This document shows, in pieces, positions 49,297 through 57,326 of a DNA stretch of 64,000 bases. The notes under the pieces were generated by a model that saw only the letters and a list, made by a program, of their open reading frames with translations, was not told the origin of the DNA and made no database searches. Numbering within the stretch: position 1 is the first letter of the stretch; the number at the start of each line of letters is the position of its first letter. Made by a program: the position numbers and the translations under genes. This DNA is from Chloroflexota bacterium (GTDB lineage Bacteria; Chloroflexota; FW602-bin22; JACPRP01). The stretch is from positions 1 to 64,000 of the forward strand of contig JACQUC010000062.1 of the NCBI GenBank assembly GCA_016210495.1, read 5' to 3'.

Positions 49297-50966
49297 CTAT
49301 TTTTGGTCGAGGTAATCAACTTCACTAGCTCGCCGCCAGTAGCCGCAGTCCGTCACCTGCCCGCCGTCGGGAACTAATAGCTCGAGGTCGGTGATGTACC
49401 CTCTTGCGTTCGTTCCCAGCACCACGAAGCGGAAGCCGTTAGTCCCCGTCCTCGATTGGCCGATGACGTAATCAGGAATCTCGTCCGTTTCCCGCGTGGT
49501 GACATAAGCCCAGGTATACAACGTCGCGTATCGAAAGCTACTGGCGCCGGTCTGCGTGCAGGCTACCTGCCCATTGAGACCAGCGGAGCCGACTTCCCTG
49601 AACACGCGCAAACCCAAGCCCGACGAGGAGGCACGAACCCCGGCCCGCCAGGCTAGCTCTTCTTCGGGAGCGTAGAGAACGGGCAGATCACGATAGGAGT
49701 ACGGGCTCAAACCGATTGGCCTGCCAACCGCTGGCGTGTCGGCGGCAGCGACGTAGGAGATGAAATTGGACCTGGCCGAGCTTACGACGCCGGTGTCGTT
49801 CAACAGCTTTGCGAAGGAATAGAACTGCACCAACAGGATTATGAGCGCGGCAGCCAAGAAATAGCGCCGGCACTTTTCGCTCCCCCAATACCCAAGACCG
49901 AGGGCCAGCGTGAAGCTGAATACCTGGAGGTACCCCATCCTGGGAACGAAGCCCCGTCTGAAAATCAGGATGGGAAGCGCCGCAACTACCAGCAAGGCAA
50001 ACGCCAGCACCAGCAAGCGGAGTTGCCTCTCCTTGAGATACTGCAACAGCCCCAGGCCAAAAAGCGAGTAGAAGCCGACCGCTGGAACAATGGTGAACAC
50101 GATTATGGACATCCAATCGCCCGTGTCCAGGCGGCCGTGCAAATCGATCAAGTAGGTGAACAAGGCTCGATCGACGCCGTTTACCATAACGACGAAATAC
50201 TCGGCAAGGTGAACCAGCATTCCTTGGCGGAGGATTGCCAGGGAAAGGTTTGTGGCGCAAAAAGCGCTCGAGCCGCCAAGTAAACCGAAAGCGGTAAGGC
50301 AACGCAGCCCAAAAGGTACTTTGCACGTTGCACCGGATGGCGACGCTCGAAGTACCAGAAGAGAACGGGGACCACCAGGATTGCGCCCAAAACCGCCTCG
50401 TAGGAGAACAGTCCCAGGAGCGACGAGGCCGCGACGACACCCAGCCATCTCCAGTCCTGGCTTCGTTGATACCGCAATGTCGCCAGGAGCATGAGAGCGT
50501 AGACCATTCCGCCGAAAAGCGTTTGCACGCCAGAGACCCAAAGAAGGTTGAACGTAGTGGACAGGTGAATCAACTGAGACAGCAACAGACAGAAGATGAA
50601 CACCCAGTCTCGGCGTGGCAGAGTTCTGGGGTTGTATCTCGATGCCACGTCGAGCAGCACGGCCAACGAAAACAACACAGCGAGCCCGTTGACGATGGCG
50701 TTGATAGTATGGCCCCACCGGTTGAAGTCGCCCAACTGGTTCGCTATAAAGAAGAGTAGCCCCGCCACAGGGCGAAGCTCGGAAGCGGTCCAACCGGGAG
50801 CAAGGACGCTTTCGATTGTCCGGTTGTGGACCAGGTACCACAGATCATCCCTGAAAAGGCCGTAGTCGGTGGCGAATCCCACGAACCAGGCGGAATATGT
50901 CGCCAGTACGACCGCCGCGACGACCACCGCAACCCAGGCGTTCTTGATTCCCAATCGCGTCCCCAA
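49297..50966 (-). pseudogene. Frameshifted polytopic membrane protein (GT-C-like)
   Basis: One long membrane protein is split over two frames. From TTG 50966 the first frame reads VAVVVAAVVLATYSAWFVGF, FRDDLWYLVHN and on to RALFAPQTFPW near 50240, then hits a stop at 50181. A second frame takes over with LAILRQGMLVHLAEYFVVMV and runs to the stop at 49297 through TM segments and a soluble C-terminus. Joining them near 50237-50260 gives about 555 residues, a normal size for this kind of protein. A single-base indel in the CTTTTTG or CCTTTCCC tract could explain it, as a real mutation or as a sequencing error. Acidic residues after TM1 (RDD) suggest a GT-C fold. Confidence 0.75.
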
Positions 50967-51063
50967 CGTTACCTTCGTAGATACCTGGCATTCTAAATCT
51001 AGCCAGTACCCTTGTCAACGCGCACCCCCCAGGCACGCGAATTGCACTACAAAAATAGAAGAT

Positions 51064-52077
51064 ATGGACAAGAGACGACTCCTGACCGGAGATAGGCCGA
51101 CCGGCAAGTTGCACCTGGGGCACCACGTCGGCACGCTGCAAAACCGCGTGCGGCTCCAGGATGATTACGAATGCTACTTCGTGGTGGCTGATTACCACAT
51201 GCTCACCACGAGGCTGGAAGACCTGGCCGAGATCGAGGGGAACATCCGTGACGTCGTCCTCGACTACTTGAGCGTGGGCATCGACCCGAACCGTAGCACC
51301 ATCTATCTGCAATCGCTGGTTCCGGAGGTGACCGAGCTGCACCTGCTGTTTTCGATGCTGGTTCCAGTTCCACGGTTGCAGCGGGTCCCTACGTTGAAGG
51401 ATATGATCAGAGACCTCAAGCTGGAGAACCCCTCCTACGGGCTGCTCGGCTATCCGGTGCTCCAGGCGGCCGACATCCTTATGGTGAAGGCGGAGGCTGT
51501 GCCCGTCGGCCGGGACCAGCTTCCGCACATCGAGGTGACGCGCGAGATCGCCCGCCGCTTCAATCAGCTCTTCGGCAGCGTGCTGCCCGAGCCTGACGCC
51601 CTGGTCGGCGACGTGCCCAGTCTCGTAGGAACCGACGGACACACAAAGATGAGCAAATCTTTGGGCAATGCCATCTTCTTGTCCGATGATCCGGAAACCG
51701 TGAACAAGAAAGTGATAGGTATGTACACGGACCCGCGGCGCATACATCCCGATATCCCTGGCCGCGTCGAGGGCAACCCCGTCTTTGTCTACCACGATCT
51801 TTTCAACAAGGACCGCGACGAGGTCGACGCGCTGAAGCATCGCTATCGGATGGGAACCGTGGGGGACGTCGAGGTGAAACGACGCCTGTCCAGCGCCCTG
51901 AATGAGTTCCTCGATCCCATTCGCCAGCGTCGAGCCCAGTTCGCCAAAGACCCCGGGATCGTCCGTGACATAATCGCCAACGGCAGTGCCAGAGCGGCAC
52001 AGGAGGCAAGAGCCACCCTGGCCCAAGTGAGACAGGCGATGCACCTGGACTATTTCAGGGATGTCGGTCAGCCGTGA
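51064..52077 (+). CDS. trpS: Tryptophanyl-tRNA synthetase
   Basis: A 337-residue class I synthetase that charges tRNA-Trp. RLLTGDRPTGKLHLGHHVGT carries the HIGH-type motif, PVGRDQLPHIEVTREIARRF is characteristic of TrpS, and the KMSKS loop is intact (GHTKMSKSLGNAIF). The ATG at 51064 starts the conserved region; the upstream in-frame extension lacks similarity. No Shine-Dalgarno is obvious before it. Convergent with the cation efflux gene. No T-box leader or tryptophan attenuator was seen. Confidence 0.96.
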   Translation: MDKRRLLTGDRPTGKLHLGHHVGTLQNRVRLQDDYECYFVVADYHMLTTRLEDLAEIEGNIRDVVLDYLSVGIDPNRSTIYLQSLVPEVTELHLLFSMLVPVPRLQRVPTLKDMIRDLKLENPSYGLLGYPVLQAADILMVKAEAVPVGRDQLPHIEVTREIARRFNQLFGSVLPEPDALVGDVPSLVGTDGHTKMSKSLGNAIFLSDDPETVNKKVIGMYTDPRRIHPDIPGRVEGNPVFVYHDLFNKDRDEVDALKHRYRMGTVGDVEVKRRLSSALNEFLDPIRQRRAQFAKDPGIVRDIIANGSARAAQEARATLAQVRQAMHLDYFRDVGQP

Positions 52078-52141
52078 GCCCGCTTGGATCATGGTCGGCC
52101 CTCGACCAAATCCTCAGCCCTTGGCCCCCAGGCCCCGACAG

Positions 52142-53029
52142 CTACCAGAAGTGATCTTCGTGCGGCTGCGAGCCCTCAATCTCCAGTTGCAGCGTGCAAT
52201 GGGTAAGCTTGTACTTCCGTTGCATGGCCTCACATACTTGCTCGAGGATGTGCTGTCTATCGGCTGCATCCTCCACCACCACGTGTCCACTCATTGAGAC
52301 CAGCCCCGAGGTTACCGTCCAAACGTGCAAGTCGTGCACCGACTTCACGCCAGATACCTCCAGCAGCGTATCTTCAAGGCTCCTTAGATTGATGTGCGCG
52401 GGGGCGGCTTCCATCAAGACGTCGATAGCCTCCTGAGTAAGTTGCCAGGCATTGAAGATTATCAGGAGGCCGATGAGGATGCTGATGCCGGGGTCGGCGA
52501 GAAGGAATCCCGTGGCAATGATGACCAAGGCGGCCGACACGGTTCCAACCGATGCCGATGCGTCGCTCACCACGTGCATGAAGGCCGCCCTGACGTTCAG
52601 GTTCTCTTTCACGTGGCCGGATAGAACGAAGGCGCTGGCCAGGTTTGCGGCCAGACCGATGCTGGCCACGATCAGCATGAGGCCACTCCGAACCTCGCCG
52701 GGGTTCTGCAACCTTGTATAGGCCTCGTATAGAATGTATAGCGCGACTACTACCAACAGGATGCCGTTGAACAACGCGGCCAGTATCTCTGTGCGATAGT
52801 ATCCGTACGTTTTCTCGGGCGGGGCCGGCCGGCTTGACAGCCACAAGGCAAAAAGGCCAAGGCCCAGCGCCGCGAGATCGCTCAACATGTGTACGGCGTC
52901 GGCAATCAGAGCCAGGCTGTTCGCGACAAATCCTCCCACCAACTCGGCCACAAACACCACCCCGGTGACCCCCAGGGCAATCGCCAGGCTTCTGGAATCC
53001 CTTTGCAGCATCTCTGCATGCTCCGCCAA
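52142..53029 (-). CDS. Cation diffusion facilitator family transporter (CzcD/ZitB-like)
   Basis: A 295-residue proton/metal antiporter with six membrane segments. The metal-site residues are in ADAVHMLSDLAALGLGLFAL (TM2, HxxxD) and FMHVVSDASASVGTVSAAL (TM5, HxxxD), as in zinc-exporting CDFs. The cytoplasmic C-terminal domain carries SVHDLHVWTVTSGLVSMSGH. The expected role is Zn(II), Cd(II) or Co(II) efflux. The His-rich loop of zinc-specific eukaryotic members is absent. The upstream gap (53030-53185) has no recognisable gene. Confidence 0.94.
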   Translation of the reverse strand: MAEHAEMLQRDSRSLAIALGVTGVVFVAELVGGFVANSLALIADAVHMLSDLAALGLGLFALWLSSRPAPPEKTYGYYRTEILAALFNGILLVVVALYILYEAYTRLQNPGEVRSGLMLIVASIGLAANLASAFVLSGHVKENLNVRAAFMHVVSDASASVGTVSAALVIIATGFLLADPGISILIGLLIIFNAWQLTQEAIDVLMEAAPAHINLRSLEDTLLEVSGVKSVHDLHVWTVTSGLVSMSGHVVVEDAADRQHILEQVCEAMQRKYKLTHCTLQLEIEGSQPHEDHFW

Positions 53030-53185
53030 GGCTTTTCACCCCCTTTCGCCGACGCCCATTCCGTTCACGAAGTGGCGCAATTTCCATGCCAGGCTCGTCG
53101 GCTTAGGCCACGTTGGCACAGTTCGTGCAGCCAGCAAGGGGTAACGGCGCGAGCCGCGCTCGAATTCTTGCGCAAGCGCAAGGTC

Positions 53186-53226
53186 CCCAGCCGCGTAGGG
53201 GCGAGGAATCCTCGCCCTAGGCTGGG
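53186..53226. repeat. GTAGGGGCG-type palindrome with CCCAGCC/GGCTGGG outer arms
   Basis: Inner stem GGGCGAGGA-A-TCCTCGCCC (53199-53217) is flanked by outer arms CCCAGCC (53186-53192) and GGCTGGG (53220-53226). It includes the GTAGGGGCGAGGA start shared with 43960. It lies between the divergent cation efflux and MTH1187-type genes. Confidence 0.75.
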
Positions 53227-53278
53227 CCGCGGACCGTTACCTGAATTTCATACCACAAACTAGCCAAGGAGGTGCGTA

Positions 53279-53617
53279 ATGATCGTCGCAGAGGTAAGCA
53301 TTGAGCCCATCGGCACTGGCACGCCCAGCTATGGCGACCTCGTGGCCGAGAGCGTCAAAGTTCTCAAGGGCCAAAATGATGTGACGTACGACATCACGGC
53401 TATGGGCACGATCCTGGAGGGGGACCGGGAGAAGGTCATAAGGCTGGTGAACGAAATGACCGAGGCCTGTTTCAAGGCCGGCGCCAAGCGCTGTCTCACC
53501 AACGTCCGCCTTGATGAGCGCCGCGACAGGCCGATGCTCCCGATGGAGGAAATGGAGCGCCAGATTGAGCAGAAACTGGGTATTGCGCCAGGCCCCAGAA
53601 TGGGCACGCGCATTTAA
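53279..53617 (+). CDS. MTH1187/YkoF-type thiamine-binding family protein
   Basis: A 112-residue ferredoxin-like fold protein of the MTH1187 (DUF77) family. IVAEVSIEPIGTGTPSYGDL, YDITAMGTILEGDREKV and the C-terminal KRCLTNVRLDERRDRP match the family's conserved ends. Related YkoF and MTH1187 proteins bind thiamine or its pyrimidine part. A strong AAGGAGGT precedes the ATG. No thiamine genes or TPP riboswitch are nearby, so the role here is not confirmed by context. Confidence 0.88.
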   Translation: MIVAEVSIEPIGTGTPSYGDLVAESVKVLKGQNDVTYDITAMGTILEGDREKVIRLVNEMTEACFKAGAKRCLTNVRLDERRDRPMLPMEEMERQIEQKLGIAPGPRMGTRI

Positions 53618-53631
53618 CCCGGTAAAACCAG

Positions 53632-54573
53632 CTAGCGGAAGAGCGCCCCGACAGAGCCACCGCTGTGTATGCGCTTCATAGCCTCGGCTAGCAATGGCGC
53701 CACGGAAACAAGCTTGATGATCGGTAATCGCTTGTGCTCCGGCAGCGGAATCGTGTCGGTGGTGACAAGCTCCTGGATTTCGCTGGCTCGCAGCCGCTCA
53801 ATCGCCGGGCCTGACAGCACGGCGTGCGTACAGCATGCGTAGACCTCGGCCACGCCCGCTGCTTTCAAGACGCGGGCGGTCTGCGTCACGGTTGAGGCCG
53901 TGTCGATTTCGTCGTCGACGATAATCGCTCGCTTGCCCGCAACGTCGCCGATCACGCTCAGCATCTCCGGACGCGCGCTCAGAGGATCGCGGCGTTTCTC
54001 GATCAGGGCCATTGGCACGCGCAGAAGCGCCGCGAAATTTCGCGCGCGCTTGGCCGCCCCGAAATCCGGGGCCACGGCCACGACGTTCTGTAGCTGCTTG
54101 CGCGCAAAATGCTCGACGAGAAGCCGCAGCGCCGTCATTTCGTCCACGGGGATGCTAAAGAAGCCTTGAATCTGGGGGGCGTGTAGGTCCAGGGTCAGCA
54201 GGCGGTTGGCACCTGCCACCGTCACTAGATCCGCAATCAATCGTGCCGTGATGGGCACTCTCGGCTGATCTTTCTTGTCGGATCGCCCGTAAGCGTAATA
54301 GGGGATTACCGCCGTGATCCTGGCCGCGGAGGCTCGCTTGAGCGCATCCAGCATGATCAGCAACTCCACCAGACTCCTGTTCACCGGCGAGCAGGTAGGC
54401 TGCACGACAAACACATCCTGCTCGCGCACAGGATCCAGAATCCTGACGAAGATGTTCTCATTGCTGAACTCGAACACCTCGGCGCCGCCCAGAGGTACGC
54501 TCATATGCTGGCATATGGCTGAGGCAAGGCTGGGGTGAGCGTTCCCGGTGAAAATCATCATTTGCCCGTACAA
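53632..54573 (-). CDS. prs: Ribose-phosphate pyrophosphokinase
   Basis: A 313-residue PRPP synthetase, which transfers pyrophosphate from ATP to ribose 5-phosphate. Conserved blocks: FTGNAHPSLASAICQHM, QDVFVVQPTCSPVNRSLVEL, ITAVIPYYAYGRSDKKDQPR, LTLDLHAPQIQGFFSIPVDE, VVAVAPDFGAAKRARNFA and the PRPP-binding loop AIIVDDEIDTASTVTQTA. Some usually invariant positions vary slightly (Gly to Phe in the flexible-loop region), but the enzyme looks complete. Convergent with the MTH1187-type gene. Confidence 0.96.
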   Translation of the reverse strand: MYGQMMIFTGNAHPSLASAICQHMSVPLGGAEVFEFSNENIFVRILDPVREQDVFVVQPTCSPVNRSLVELLIMLDALKRASAARITAVIPYYAYGRSDKKDQPRVPITARLIADLVTVAGANRLLTLDLHAPQIQGFFSIPVDEMTALRLLVEHFARKQLQNVVAVAPDFGAAKRARNFAALLRVPMALIEKRRDPLSARPEMLSVIGDVAGKRAIIVDDEIDTASTVTQTARVLKAAGVAEVYACCTHAVLSGPAIERLRASEIQELVTTDTIPLPEHKRLPIIKLVSVAPLLAEAMKRIHSGGSVGALFR

Positions 54574-54823
54574 TGCTAGTGCCTCCCATAGCTCCTGAGT
54601 TCACCATGTTCTATACCACATCGGCCCGAGATTTGCTATGCAGCGCGCGCGTGGTACACATCTTGCCGCCAACAAGAAGAAGCTCGATCCCGACTTGGCT
54701 GTCGACGCCGGTTCTCTCAAGGTAGCTACCAAGCCGAGCCATCTGGGCCGATGCGGGTGTGCACCAGGGCGGCATCAACGACAGTAGTCCGAAAGAGCTA
54801 GCTTGCGAGGAGGTAGCTGAGGT
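54574..54823. other. Intergenic region without a recognised feature
   Basis: About 250 bp between the divergent prs and hsp20 genes. No palindrome of the dispersed families, RNA or conserved short ORF was recognised. A GAGGAGGT ribosome site for hsp20 lies at its right end (54808-54815). Promoters for both genes must lie here, but no convincing -35/-10 pair was found. Confidence 0.5.
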
Positions 54824-55387
54824 ATGGGTACTTTGTACAATAAGCAGACAGGCAAACCCCGATCGGGCGCAGAGACCTGGGGCAGGGAAACCGAGGAATC
54901 CTTCACGCTCCCTTCCCTACGCCGCATAATTGGTGACGGTTTTCAAGCGATCCCCATAAATCTGTACGAAACAGCGGTCGATCTCATGGTGGTGGCACCT
55001 ATGCCGGGCCTGCACCCCGACGACATCGACATTTTGGTCGCCGACAGCACTTTGACGATAAAGAGCGGAATGCGGGGCACTCTGGAAGACACGAAGAATT
55101 ACCTCAAGCACGAGTGGCACTATGGACCGTACCTTCGCACGATCAAGCTGCCGTTCCCTGTGGACGCCAAAAAGGCAAACGCCTGCTACGGAAACGGCTT
55201 GCTGACCTTGACGATACCCAAGTCAAAGACGACCAGGGCAACCCGTATCAAGCTCGAAAGGCTAGGGCCGGCGCGAGGGGAGTGGGCCGGCCACGGTGCT
55301 GTGGAGTTCGCTCCCGAGGGGCACAAGCACCCCGAGCCGGGCCCGGAATCGCTCCCAGTCCGGTCCAGACGGCGTCGTGTGGCGTAG
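54824..55387 (+). CDS. Hsp20/alpha-crystallin family small heat shock protein
   Basis: A 187-residue chaperone. After a variable N-terminus of about 45 residues, the alpha-crystallin domain runs from INLYETAVDLMVVAPMPGLH through DDIDILVADSTLTIKSG to GNGLLTLTIPKSK. The strand-7 signature GxLTLxIPK is present. The C-terminal extension (from about 145) is long, Gly/Pro-rich and basic, and lacks a clear I-x-I anchor. It prevents aggregation of unfolded proteins. No CIRCE element was seen upstream. Confidence 0.9.
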   Translation: MGTLYNKQTGKPRSGAETWGRETEESFTLPSLRRIIGDGFQAIPINLYETAVDLMVVAPMPGLHPDDIDILVADSTLTIKSGMRGTLEDTKNYLKHEWHYGPYLRTIKLPFPVDAKKANACYGNGLLTLTIPKSKTTRATRIKLERLGPARGEWAGHGAVEFAPEGHKHPEPGPESLPVRSRRRRVA

Positions 55388-55483
55388 CGCCTGTCGCAAG
55401 ATACGCTTCTCCCAACCGAAACGAGGCCGGCGAGCGAAACTGGACGGTGTCCGGCTGTGCCGAAAAGTTTCGGCCGATGGCCC

Positions 55484-55987
55484 TCACTGCTGGAGGAATT
55501 TCTTTACCGTGTCAAACTCGGGTGGTAGAAAAGCCAGCAACGCTGGCGCCAGCTTGAAAACTATTGGGGGGATTCGTGCCTCTTGAATGATCTGTGGCAG
55601 TCCTAGAACAGGATACCTTAGCGCCAGAATGAGGGCAATGTCGACAAAGAACAGTGTCTCCACTGCGCCGATGACTCCACCACCCAGCCAGTCGACACAG
55701 CCTAGTTTCATGTACCCGAGCGCCCTATGGACCAGTGCCCCAACGTAGTTGCCGACCGCAAGCAGAGCCAGGGTGATCACCACGAAGGTGAGTAGCTTTG
55801 CTCCGTCGGGGCTACCGACCCACGATAAATAATCGGACAGAGCCAAGTAATATCGGCTTGCCAGCACGACGCCAAGGATGAGCCCTAGCAACGAAAACAC
55901 TTGTCTGACCATACCCTGACCGGTACCCGCGAAGATCCCCAGCAGGAAAACCCCCACTAGCACGACGTCCATAAACGTGTAAGGCAA
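55484..55987 (-). CDS. CvpA family membrane protein
   Basis: About 167 residues with four hydrophobic segments. It opens PYTFMDVVLVGVFLLGIFAG and continues GTGQGMVRQVFSLLGLILGV, the CvpA family start; the later WLGGGVIGAVETLFFVDIAL is also typical. The best start is a TTG at 55985-55987 with AAGGAGGG eight bases before it; the ATG five codons later lacks a ribosome site. CvpA proteins are linked to colicin V production in E. coli and to envelope stress or resistance elsewhere; the molecular activity is unknown. Confidence 0.88.
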   Translation of the reverse strand: MPYTFMDVVLVGVFLLGIFAGTGQGMVRQVFSLLGLILGVVLASRYYLALSDYLSWVGSPDGAKLLTFVVITLALLAVGNYVGALVHRALGYMKLGCVDWLGGGVIGAVETLFFVDIALILALRYPVLGLPQIIQEARIPPIVFKLAPALLAFLPPEFDTVKKFLQQ

Positions 55988-56056
55988 TCTCTTGGCCCTC
56001 CTTTGCCCCGCCCAATTCTCGGCGCCATTGTAAGTAATAGACATGTGCTTGTCAAG

Positions 56057-56332
56057 CTACCTGGCACGTGGACGCGAGCCGGAATCGCGCCGGTGGGCAA
56101 CTATGCTGGTAATCCCCCATACCAAAACCCACGCAATAGCGAACAGGCCCAGTATTGCCGCCGCATTGATCAGCCTTTCCTGGTCGGTCTGTATTTGCGA
56201 CAGCCTGACCGCCAGCAAAATCACATACAGGACGGCGGCGACCTTGAGGGCGCGCTTGATTCTCCGCTTCAACACCGCCCAAACGGCTATCAGCAGCACC
56301 ACTGCCAGCAGCATAGTAGCGAGCTTCAACAT
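56057..56332 (-). CDS. Small membrane protein of unknown function
   Basis: About 91 residues from the ATG at 56330-56332: MLKLATMLLAVVLLIAVWAV, a basic loop RRIKRALK, then two more hydrophobic segments (VAAVLYVILLAV and AAAILGLFAIAWVLVWG) and a basic end. The frame also opens at TTG 56398, overlapping the tumE stop by 4 bp, which would add a charged leader of 22 residues. No family was recognised. It is between tumE and cvpA on the same strand, with 69 bp to cvpA. Confidence 0.55.
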   Translation of the reverse strand: MLKLATMLLAVVLLIAVWAVLKRRIKRALKVAAVLYVILLAVRLSQIQTDQERLINAAAILGLFAIAWVLVWGITSIVAHRRDSGSRPRAR

Positions 56333-56394
56333 GTCCGGGTTATCTGAAATTGCACTCCGTTCCCTCCCGCCTCGCGTACGTCGCTGCCGAGGGT

Positions 56395-56766
56395 TCAAGC
56401 GCCGAGTTCGGCCAGTTTTGTTCTGATGAAGGTGAGGAACTCCCTCAGCCCTGACTCAAGGTCGTTGCTCAGGTGGCTCTCCTCGACTTGTGACTCAGAG
56501 CCATTGTGGAAATGTTTGGGAGCAGTAGCCACGAAAGGGAAGTCGGGAGCGTTGTCGTGGCGATGAATCAATCCACGCCTGGCTCTGTGTTCCCAGTGAA
56601 AGGAGTACCTGGTGCCGCGAGGATTCACCCAGAGGTCTGCGAACGTGCCGTCGCGGAGATTAAGGCGCAGCTTCTCGGCCAGACCGGACCGGCGGGAGAG
56701 GAACTGGGCAGACACGACAATATCGCCGAACTCCGCTCGCGCGATTCGGGAGAACCTATGCAGCAA
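56395..56766 (-). CDS. TumE-like toxin (DUF6516)
   Basis: A 123-residue protein starting at TTG 56764-56766. The segment AEKLRLNLRDGTFADLWVNP then RGTRYSFHWEHRA is the hallmark of DUF6516/TumE proteins, followed by IHRHDNAPDFP and KHFHNGSE, which carry conserved His and Asp. TumE is the toxin of the TumA-TumE type II system described on a pTi-like plasmid; the activity is not well known. It overlaps the antitoxin gene by 11 bp. A GAGGA lies upstream of the TTG within the antitoxin gene. Confidence 0.8.
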   Translation of the reverse strand: MLHRFSRIARAEFGDIVVSAQFLSRRSGLAEKLRLNLRDGTFADLWVNPRGTRYSFHWEHRARRGLIHRHDNAPDFPFVATAPKHFHNGSESQVEESHLSNDLESGLREFLTFIRTKLAELGA

Positions 56767-57046
56767 GCTTCAGTTCCTCTTCGATGGCCCGCAGCCGCGC
56801 GACGTAATCTCCAAGGTTTTCCCAGTGAATGAGGTCCTCCCACGCTGGGTGGCTGTGTACGACCTTGTTCTTGATACCATCTTCAAGCTCACTCGGCGAG
56901 GACACAGCGTACCTCTCCTTGATATCGGATATCTCCCACTCAGCCTGCCGAATCTCGTGCGCGACGAACGAGAGGACGCTTCTCTTCACCAGTTCCTCCG
57001 GGGAGATGTTGAGGCGGCGGGAAATCTCAGCCAGGTTCACAGCCAT
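56756..57046 (-). CDS. TumA-like antitoxin
   Basis: About 96 residues from the ATG at 57044-57046, which has GAGGAG eight bases upstream; an ATG two codons earlier is too close to it. A helical N-terminus (MAVNLAEISRRLNISPEELV) resembles a DNA-binding or dimerisation segment. The C-terminal half is acidic and amphipathic (HPAWEDLIHWENLGDYVARL), as in antitoxins that wrap a toxin. The position directly before and overlapping a TumE-like gene supports the assignment more than sequence similarity does. Confidence 0.7.
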   Translation of the reverse strand: MAVNLAEISRRLNISPEELVKRSVLSFVAHEIRQAEWEISDIKERYAVSSPSELEDGIKNKVVHSHPAWEDLIHWENLGDYVARLRAIEEELKLAA

Positions 57047-57147
57047 TTCCATTACTCCTCGGGATCTTGCACTGGGAAACATTATAACACACTGGACTCA
57101 TGCGGGCTCAAACCCAGTCGGGAAAGGCAAGAGAATCCCAAACGACC

Positions 57148-57177
57148 TTGACACTCGGTTTCCCCAAGCCATATAAT
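57148..57177 (+). promoter_or_regulatory. Consensus sigma70 promoter before the debranching-enzyme gene
   Basis: TTGACA (57148-57153), 18-bp spacer, TATAAT (57172-57177): both hexamers are perfect, the strongest promoter match in the window. The start would be near 57184, leaving about 143 nt of leader before the ATG at 57327. Confidence 0.8.
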
Positions 57178-57224
57178 TCTTGCGTAGCGCTCGGCGTAAT
57201 CGCTATTGTTATTCGGCTGCCCGC

Positions 57225-57251
57225 GAGACCAGAGCAAATAGCTCTGGTCTC
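57225..57251 (+). promoter_or_regulatory. Perfect leader hairpin of the debranching-enzyme mRNA
   Basis: GAGACCAGAGC, loop AAATA, GCTCTGGTCTC: an 11-bp perfect stem about 40 nt into the predicted leader. No T-run follows, so it is not an obvious terminator. It could stabilise the mRNA, bind a regulator as DNA, or be part of a structured leader; none of these is shown. Confidence 0.5.
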
Positions 57252-57326
57252 ACTGCGCTTCCGGAACTGGGTAGGTCCCTAGACTGCCAAATTTGAGTAT
57301 AGCGAAGGATCTCTGAGGTTCGTAGC

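Noticed and set aside
50230..50265. Programmed -1 frameshift in the GT-C-like gene
   Set aside because: The TTTCCC tract is not in the phase needed for an X-XXY-YYZ slippery site, and no downstream stem or conserved double product is evident; an indel is simpler.
50845..52092. 415-codon minus frame opposite trpS
   Set aside because: The plus frame encodes a complete TrpS with HIGH and KMSKS motifs; the antisense product shows no recognisable domain.
57184..57326. Small RNA or terminator formed by the leader hairpin
   Set aside because: The hairpin lacks a T-run and the leader runs straight to a good ribosome site, so it was kept only as a leader structure.
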